Shown here one piece after another: positions 60,101 to 64,000 of a stretch of 64,000 nucleotides of DNA (position 1 is the first letter of the stretch; every line of letters starts with the position of its first letter). The position numbers were made by a program, and so were the translations under genes. The DNA lies in the NCBI GenBank assembly GCA_038040445.1, contig JBBPIG010000006.1, forward strand, positions 62,001-126,000. Reading direction: 5' to 3'. Source of the stretch: Acidobacteriota bacterium. GTDB lineage: Bacteria > Acidobacteriota > Blastocatellia > UBA7656. The notes beneath the pieces are model-generated. The model had not been told where the DNA came from. It saw nothing but the letters and a program-made list of their open reading frames with translations, and did not search any database.

Positions 60101-60675
60101 GGCGTCCCGCCGCCACGCCGCGAGCTTGGGAAAGCGAGCGCGAGAGCATCAATCTCCAAACCCGCGCGCTCGCGGGTCCATTTCAGGAGTTCTGGTTTAA
60201 TATCAACACGAATCACGTGATCAAACTCATTCCAAATGCGCTGCTGCTCACTTTTCGTTATCGTCTCGCCCAGTCTCCTCGGGGGCGGCGTCGTGCTCAG
60301 AAAAGACCCGGGCAACACGCGTCGGCGATTTGCTTCCAGAGCGGAAGCCAGTTGCAACGCATCGTAACCGCGCAGGGCGTAGCTCTCGGCCAGCCGCAAG
60401 GCCTCGATCACGATGCTTTCCGTGGTGGCAGTCACGGCCAGCCGCTCGGTGAAATCACGCCGCAACCGTTTGACCGGCTTATGAAATTGATCTGCCGCGA
60501 GCTTGAGGCCTTTATGCCGCCGCGCGAGCGCCGCGCAAACTTCGACCTCGGTCAGGCGTGCGGCGTAGATTGCGTGGTGGGCCGAAGGCCGCCAGAGACT
60601 CAGCACGAAAGCCGTGCCGGTTTCTCTGATGAAGCGCTTGGCGAGCGCGCTGCTGTCGAAAAAGTAGGCCGCCAT
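60067..60675 (-). CDS. PIN-domain (VapC-like) toxin, C-terminally fused to foreign sequence
   Basis: From the ATG at 60675: AYFFDSSALAKRFIRETGTA (first catalytic Asp), RLTEVEVCAALARRHKG and LRGYDALQLASALEANRRRV (later acids). This is a VapC RNase. After about residue 125 it loses the PIN end. Instead it reads VIRVDIKPELLKWTRERAGL, typical of an HTH antitoxin start, then random text. So the last third is a recombined fragment and the toxin may be inactive. It is 18 bases downstream of its antitoxin-like partner. Confidence 0.75.
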   Translation of the reverse strand: MAAYFFDSSALAKRFIRETGTAFVLSLWRPSAHHAIYAARLTEVEVCAALARRHKGLKLAADQFHKPVKRLRRDFTERLAVTATTESIVIEALRLAESYALRGYDALQLASALEANRRRVLPGSFLSTTPPPRRLGETITKSEQQRIWNEFDHVIRVDIKPELLKWTRERAGLEIDALALAFPSSRRGGGTPRRRERVGAGD

Positions 60676-60693
60676 CTGCACCTCGAGCCAGCC

Positions 60694-60972
60694 TCAGATA
60701 CGCTCACGAATGATCTGTTCGGACAAGGGTTCGCCTGCGATCTCAGGCGGCTCGTATTCGTCGAACTCTTCGTCGGTCATCGTGCGAGTGGGGATGTGCG
60801 CGAAGAAACCCTCGGTCAGCATCTCCAATTCGAACTCACGCTCGCGCTGGGCGGCGGCATCAGCGGTCAACGCCTCGGCTGTCGACAGCGCTTGCTGAAG
60901 CTGTTCGGCCAGCGCGCGTTGTTCGGAAAAGGGCAGCTTTTGAATCGCTCGGAGAATTTCAGTTCCAGACAT
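60694..60972 (-). CDS. Antitoxin-like protein of the PIN toxin
   Basis: 92 residues from the ATG at 60972 (MSGTEILRAIQKLPFSEQRA), with GAGGTAA upstream. Helical, acidic C-terminus (MTDEEFDEYEPPEIAGEPLS). This fits a VapB-type or DUF2281-like antitoxin. It precedes the PIN gene in the same direction, the usual toxin-antitoxin order. Confidence 0.7.
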   Translation of the reverse strand: MSGTEILRAIQKLPFSEQRALAEQLQQALSTAEALTADAAAQREREFELEMLTEGFFAHIPTRTMTDEEFDEYEPPEIAGEPLSEQIIRERI

Positions 60973-61073
60973 TGTGGTTACCTCGCTCACGAAACGGGGC
61001 TGTCAATTGCTCCCGGACAGCGAACAGTGTAAAGCAGTTGGCAACAACCCTCAACTCTGAAGGAGAACACCCC

Positions 61074-61235
61074 GGACTACATTACCGTGAATGGCGTGAA
61101 GGGGAAGGGCGGCGCTATGGAGGGACCCGGTCCTACGGTGGTGGAGGGGATGCTTTATGTAAACTCGGGCTACGGATCGTGGGGCGGAATAGCGGGGAAC
61201 GTACTGCTGGCCTTCTCGGTCGACGGGAAGTGATT
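61074..61235 (+). repeat. 162-bp perfect direct repeat, second copy
   Basis: Exact copy of 59290-59451, with the dehydrogenase C-terminal codons. The 1.6 kb between the copies carries only minus-strand toxin-antitoxin genes, so the cassette probably came in together with, or caused, the duplication. Confidence 0.95.
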
Positions 61236-61263
61236 CTTGACTCTCAGCTTTTTGTCGGGCTGA

Positions 61264-61497
61264 ACGAAAAGGAAATTCAGGATGGTAGTGAGTGGGACCG
61301 ACTTCGACGCGGGAGCTGAACTACTGGTGAACAACGGTGAACAACATATCGCTCTCACTTGGGAGCTCGAGCACGACTGAACTTGTAGGCCAGCTCATCA
61401 ATGCGTTAATCTAAGCGCCGGGCGAGTTGAGCGTTCAGGTTCGCAACTCAACCGGGAAGACTTCGAATACCCTCAAGCTAACGGTAAGTCCGTAGTT
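61264..61497 (+). pseudogene. Decayed TIG/IPT-domain remnant
   Basis: Pieces in different frames: MVVSGTDFDAGAELLVN, then GSSSTTELVGQLINALI with a stop, then APGELSVQVRNSTGKTSNTL ending KLTVSP. Together they form a TIG (Ig-like) domain broken by a frameshift and one stop. It follows the second repeat copy. No gene is seen from 61498 to 61742. Confidence 0.6.
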
Positions 61498-61742
61498 TCT
61501 GTGCGCCGTCCAGCGACGAATTGCAAATCTGCAGGCCTGACCCTCGCCCCGCTTCCGCCCGCGTAAAAGTCACCGGTCTTGAACTCGGGCGCGAGTCTAG
61601 CATCGTCAAATCAGTAGAAGAGGCGAACTGAAAACGTCTCCTGAGTTACAGTGCCGCCAGCAAAACAATCGCAAAGAAAACAGCACACTCGACGGATTTT
61701 CTTCGCCCGCACTCTCAACGATAACGAGAACAGACGGAGAGG

Positions 61743-62012
61743 CTAGAACTTCGCTGCCAGCGTTTCGTTGTCAGCGCCATCCCCAATCATCATTGTGATT
61801 GTTTCAGTTTTTAGGTTTATCCAGAAGCGTCCGTTTCGGTCACCGCGATTCGTGGCCAGACAGCGTGTTACACGAGTGGTGATGTCGGTCGGAAACTGAC
61901 TGGCAAAGCTGGTACCCCATCCTTTGCCGACGAAAAGTTCCCCGTCAGCATTCTGGTTAGCTGGGATTCCCCAAGAGGATTTCTCCTGTCTCGAAATAAA
62001 ATCGGTTGACAT
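61743..62012 (-). CDS. Hypothetical protein downstream of the helicase
   Basis: 89 residues: MSTDFISRQEKSSWGIPANQ, ending DGADNETLAAKF. GGAGG lies 12 bases before the ATG, rather far. It is co-directional with the helicase and starts 62 bases after its stop. I recognise no family and cannot exclude a chance ORF. Confidence 0.45.
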   Translation of the reverse strand: MSTDFISRQEKSSWGIPANQNADGELFVGKGWGTSFASQFPTDITTRVTRCLATNRGDRNGRFWINLKTETITMMIGDGADNETLAAKF

Positions 62013-62074
62013 GGGTAAATTGTTCCTCCAAATTCAATGTGACAATAATCCGGGCAGCGCAAAGGAGTTATATC

Positions 62075-64000
62075 TTACAATACATCAGTCGGCTGTTCTA
62101 GTTGAAAACCCTCAGCTCCTTCTGGGGCCTTTCCAAGAAAATACGCCTGATTTTGAAACACGTAAACCACATCTCCATCGGGCGTCACTGTAATCCTATT
62201 AATCCGATGGCCTTTGCTGTGCGCATCGGTAAGGGCACGTTGGATCTGTTCGGTTGCAACTCGTTTTTGAGGGTCGGCAATTCGCTCCAGCGGAAGTATA
62301 AACCTAATCTGTCCGCGTTCCTTTCGGGCCACGAGACGCCGATCACGCTGAAGGACATGGAAAGTTTCACCGCGCACCTTTGCAAGCGGATAAGGGTCGC
62401 CCCCGGACGTGGCCTCGTCAGATGATCCCACGTCGCTTCCCGACGAGGACTCTGGTGCAGACGTGAGTTGGCCTAAATAAAGTCCGCGCCAGGCACCTAG
62501 AGCATCCTTTTCCAGGGCGAACACAAGGAACTTCTGAGGGGTAACTCGGAATCGCCCGGCTCGTCTGTGCCCGAGAACAAGTAGCTGCCGCAACTCCTGG
62601 TTGGGTTGAATCGGGATTCCATTTTCGTCGCGGATGTTGCCTTGCGTATCGAGAGAAAATGAAGCTCCTTGGCTCAGATCGCCAGGATACTCATCACCTG
62701 GGGCCAGGGCTAAGGTCATCACTTCATCCTCCGAGATTGGCGGGCGACGCGGAGGTTCGCTGGTCGGAATTGGTGCGGAACCTGTCAAAGGATCCCAGCG
62801 ATAATATTCATTGCGTTCGGCGCCGATGAAATGTTCCCAATCGGCTTTCTCGTAGATGAATTCATCGACCGTGTCCCGCGTATACAGGACAAACAGTTTC
62901 GCTGTCTTCTCACTGCCGTCGTTAAGGCTATTCTTTCTCAAAAGGCGTCCGAGCGTCTGGATTCGTTGTCTGACCGACGCTGAAGCAGCCACAACGATTC
63001 CGATGTCTGCTGCGGGCACGTTAAACCCCTCGATAAGAGATCGCGCGGAGACAATGACACGAGCGATACCGTCTCGAAACAGGTGAATCGATCGTGCTCG
63101 CATCGAATCGGGGAATCCGCTATGCTCGGCAACAACTTGGAACCCTAGCTCTCGGAGCTTCGCGAACAGACTCATTACTTCTTCGATGCTCTCGTGAAAC
63201 AGAATTGCATTGGCTTTGGGATTTTGAGCAAGATGCTGCTGTAGAATCTGTACTACTGCTGCGGAGCGTGACTCAGTTTTATATAGCAACCGCTTCCGGT
63301 CGCCGAGGAGCGATATGTATCGTGCAGCCCTCCTGTCCCCCCTACTGGCCTGGGACTTGCACCACCGAATCAGCCCGAGGCCCCTGCGGTTCCTAGTCTG
63401 GAGGTCGCCTTGCAAGTCGGTTATCTCTCGACTCACTCGCTTGTATTCCTTGGACTCCAGTTCCGACAGCGGTAGACCATAGTGGATGATACGAAACGGC
63501 GGGAGTATCCCCTGCTGTATGGCTTCTGCATAATTCAGCTCGAAAACAACGTTACCGAGCTCTTGGCCAATCACGGTGGATTCAAAGGGGAGGACACCAG
63601 ATGAATTGACGTCTTCACCATTCTCGGCTTCTTCGGAAATATCTGTTTCCCGCTCTGGAGTGGCGGAAAGGCCGAGCGAATATGCTCGCTTAGTTTCAAA
63701 CACGCGGCGCATCTCTGCCGCGCCGGCTCTATGACACTCGTCCACAATCAAGAGCAGACGGTCGGATATCCCTGATCGCTGGACGTCCTGAGCAAGTTTC
63801 TTTGAGGCTGAGTTCAGGACCGCGATGATGATTCGAGCACCGGCTTCGAATGAGTCGGATTGCCCAGCTCCAACAAAGCCGATGCAAGCCGGAGGTAGAT
63901 TGGATCCCTTCAGGATTTCGCTGCGCCACTGGTCTAAGAGCACAATAGTTGGGACAACTATTGCAACGCAGAGGTCCGAAACAGTCGTCTGCTGCAGTCG
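62075..64000 (-). CDS. SF2 DEAD/DEAH-box helicase (5' end beyond the window)
   Basis: At least 642 residues; the frame stays open to 64000. Motif Ia-like VAIVVPTIVLLDQW, Walker B LLLIVDECHRAG (DECH), motif III LSATPERET, motif IV region ANAILFHESIEEVMSLFAK, and motif VI AASASVRQRIQTLGRLLRK are present; motif I must lie outside. The C-terminal 250 residues (APGDEYPGDLSQGASFSLDT and on) are a domain I do not recognise. Such helicases are common in phage-defence loci. The region is AT-richer than the rest of the window. Confidence 0.85.
   Translation of the reverse strand, partial: RLQQTTVSDLCVAIVVPTIVLLDQWRSEILKGSNLPPACIGFVGAGQSDSFEAGARIIIAVLNSASKKLAQDVQRSGISDRLLLIVDECHRAGAAEMRRVFETKRAYSLGLSATPERETDISEEAENGEDVNSSGVLPFESTVIGQELGNVVFELNYAEAIQQGILPPFRIIHYGLPLSELESKEYKRVSREITDLQGDLQTRNRRGLGLIRWCKSQASRGDRRAARYISLLGDRKRLLYKTESRSAAVVQILQQHLAQNPKANAILFHESIEEVMSLFAKLRELGFQVVAEHSGFPDSMRARSIHLFRDGIARVIVSARSLIEGFNVPAADIGIVVAASASVRQRIQTLGRLLRKNSLNDGSEKTAKLFVLYTRDTVDEFIYEKADWEHFIGAERNEYYRWDPLTGSAPIPTSEPPRRPPISEDEVMTLALAPGDEYPGDLSQGASFSLDTQGNIRDENGIPIQPNQELRQLLVLGHRRAGRFRVTPQKFLVFALEKDALGAWRGLYLGQLTSAPESSSGSDVGSSDEATSGGDPYPLAKVRGETFHVLQRDRRLVARKERGQIRFILPLERIADPQKRVATEQIQRALTDAHSKGHRINRITVTPDGDVVYVFQNQAYFLGKAPEGAEGFQLEQPTDVL

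Overview
The window looks like chromosomal DNA from a free-living, GC-rich Gram-negative bacterium. My best guess is Acidobacteriota, probably Blastocatellia-like. This is inferred from outer-membrane barrel proteins, an exosortase H / IPTL-CTERM locus, sigma-54-like and hemerythrin-rich regulation, and many short intergenic repeat arrays. No 16S gene is present, so the taxonomy is not proven. Most long genes are intact housekeeping genes. The spaces between them are full of remnants, palindromes and repeats.

Region by region. 1-9.2 kb is a Kdp potassium-uptake locus on the minus strand: a short KdpD-like kinase and KdpE, an MgtE-derived remnant, small membrane ORFs, an OmpL-like porin, two mini membrane proteins, then kdpF, kdpA, kdpB and the start of kdpC. 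9.4-15.9 kb holds a metallo-hydrolase, tRNA-Glu, a tRNA-Lys fragment, an ice-binding-like surface protein with an IPTL-CTERM motif, exosortase H and its partner, a narG remnant and an intact tRNA-Lys. 16-18 kb is a nitric-oxide/iron-sulfur repair cluster (RIC plus two hemerythrins) behind a palindromic control region. 18-34.8 kb carries a PfkB kinase, an OmpA lipoprotein, uvrC, small enzymes, a matrixin protease behind a candidate sigma-54 promoter, purN, gmhA, rpsU, a HEAT protein and deoB.

34.8-43.1 kb has a large adenine DNA methyltransferase with a heptamer array inside its coding sequence, a YheT-type hydrolase, five 43-bp palindromic repeats, an inositol-phosphatase, thrB, an SLBB export protein and plsC. 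43.1-47.5 kb is a five-gene periplasmic thiol/metal operon bounded by imperfect 45-bp direct repeats. 47.6-58.6 kb has an HD hydrolase, gyrA, a TPR lipoprotein, a MoaD-MoaE fusion beside a JAMM protease, a truncated cyclophilin, a phosphoesterase and glnS. 58.7-64 kb is a decayed accessory zone: a pyrrolo-quinoline-type dehydrogenase remnant, toxin-antitoxin pieces between two perfect 162-bp direct repeats, a TIG-domain remnant and a helicase that runs off the window.

The most striking global feature is a set of heptanucleotide repeat arrays. At least eight loci have them, each with its own 7-mer, mostly as mirrored arms, and almost always touching a stop codon. The strongest single gene-level lead is the MoaD-MoaE fusion with a neighbouring JAMM isopeptidase. 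Several small genes (6.1-6.25, 6.76-7.17, 15.5-15.7, 59.7-60.0 kb) carry one- or two-base frameshifts; these may be real decay or sequencing error.
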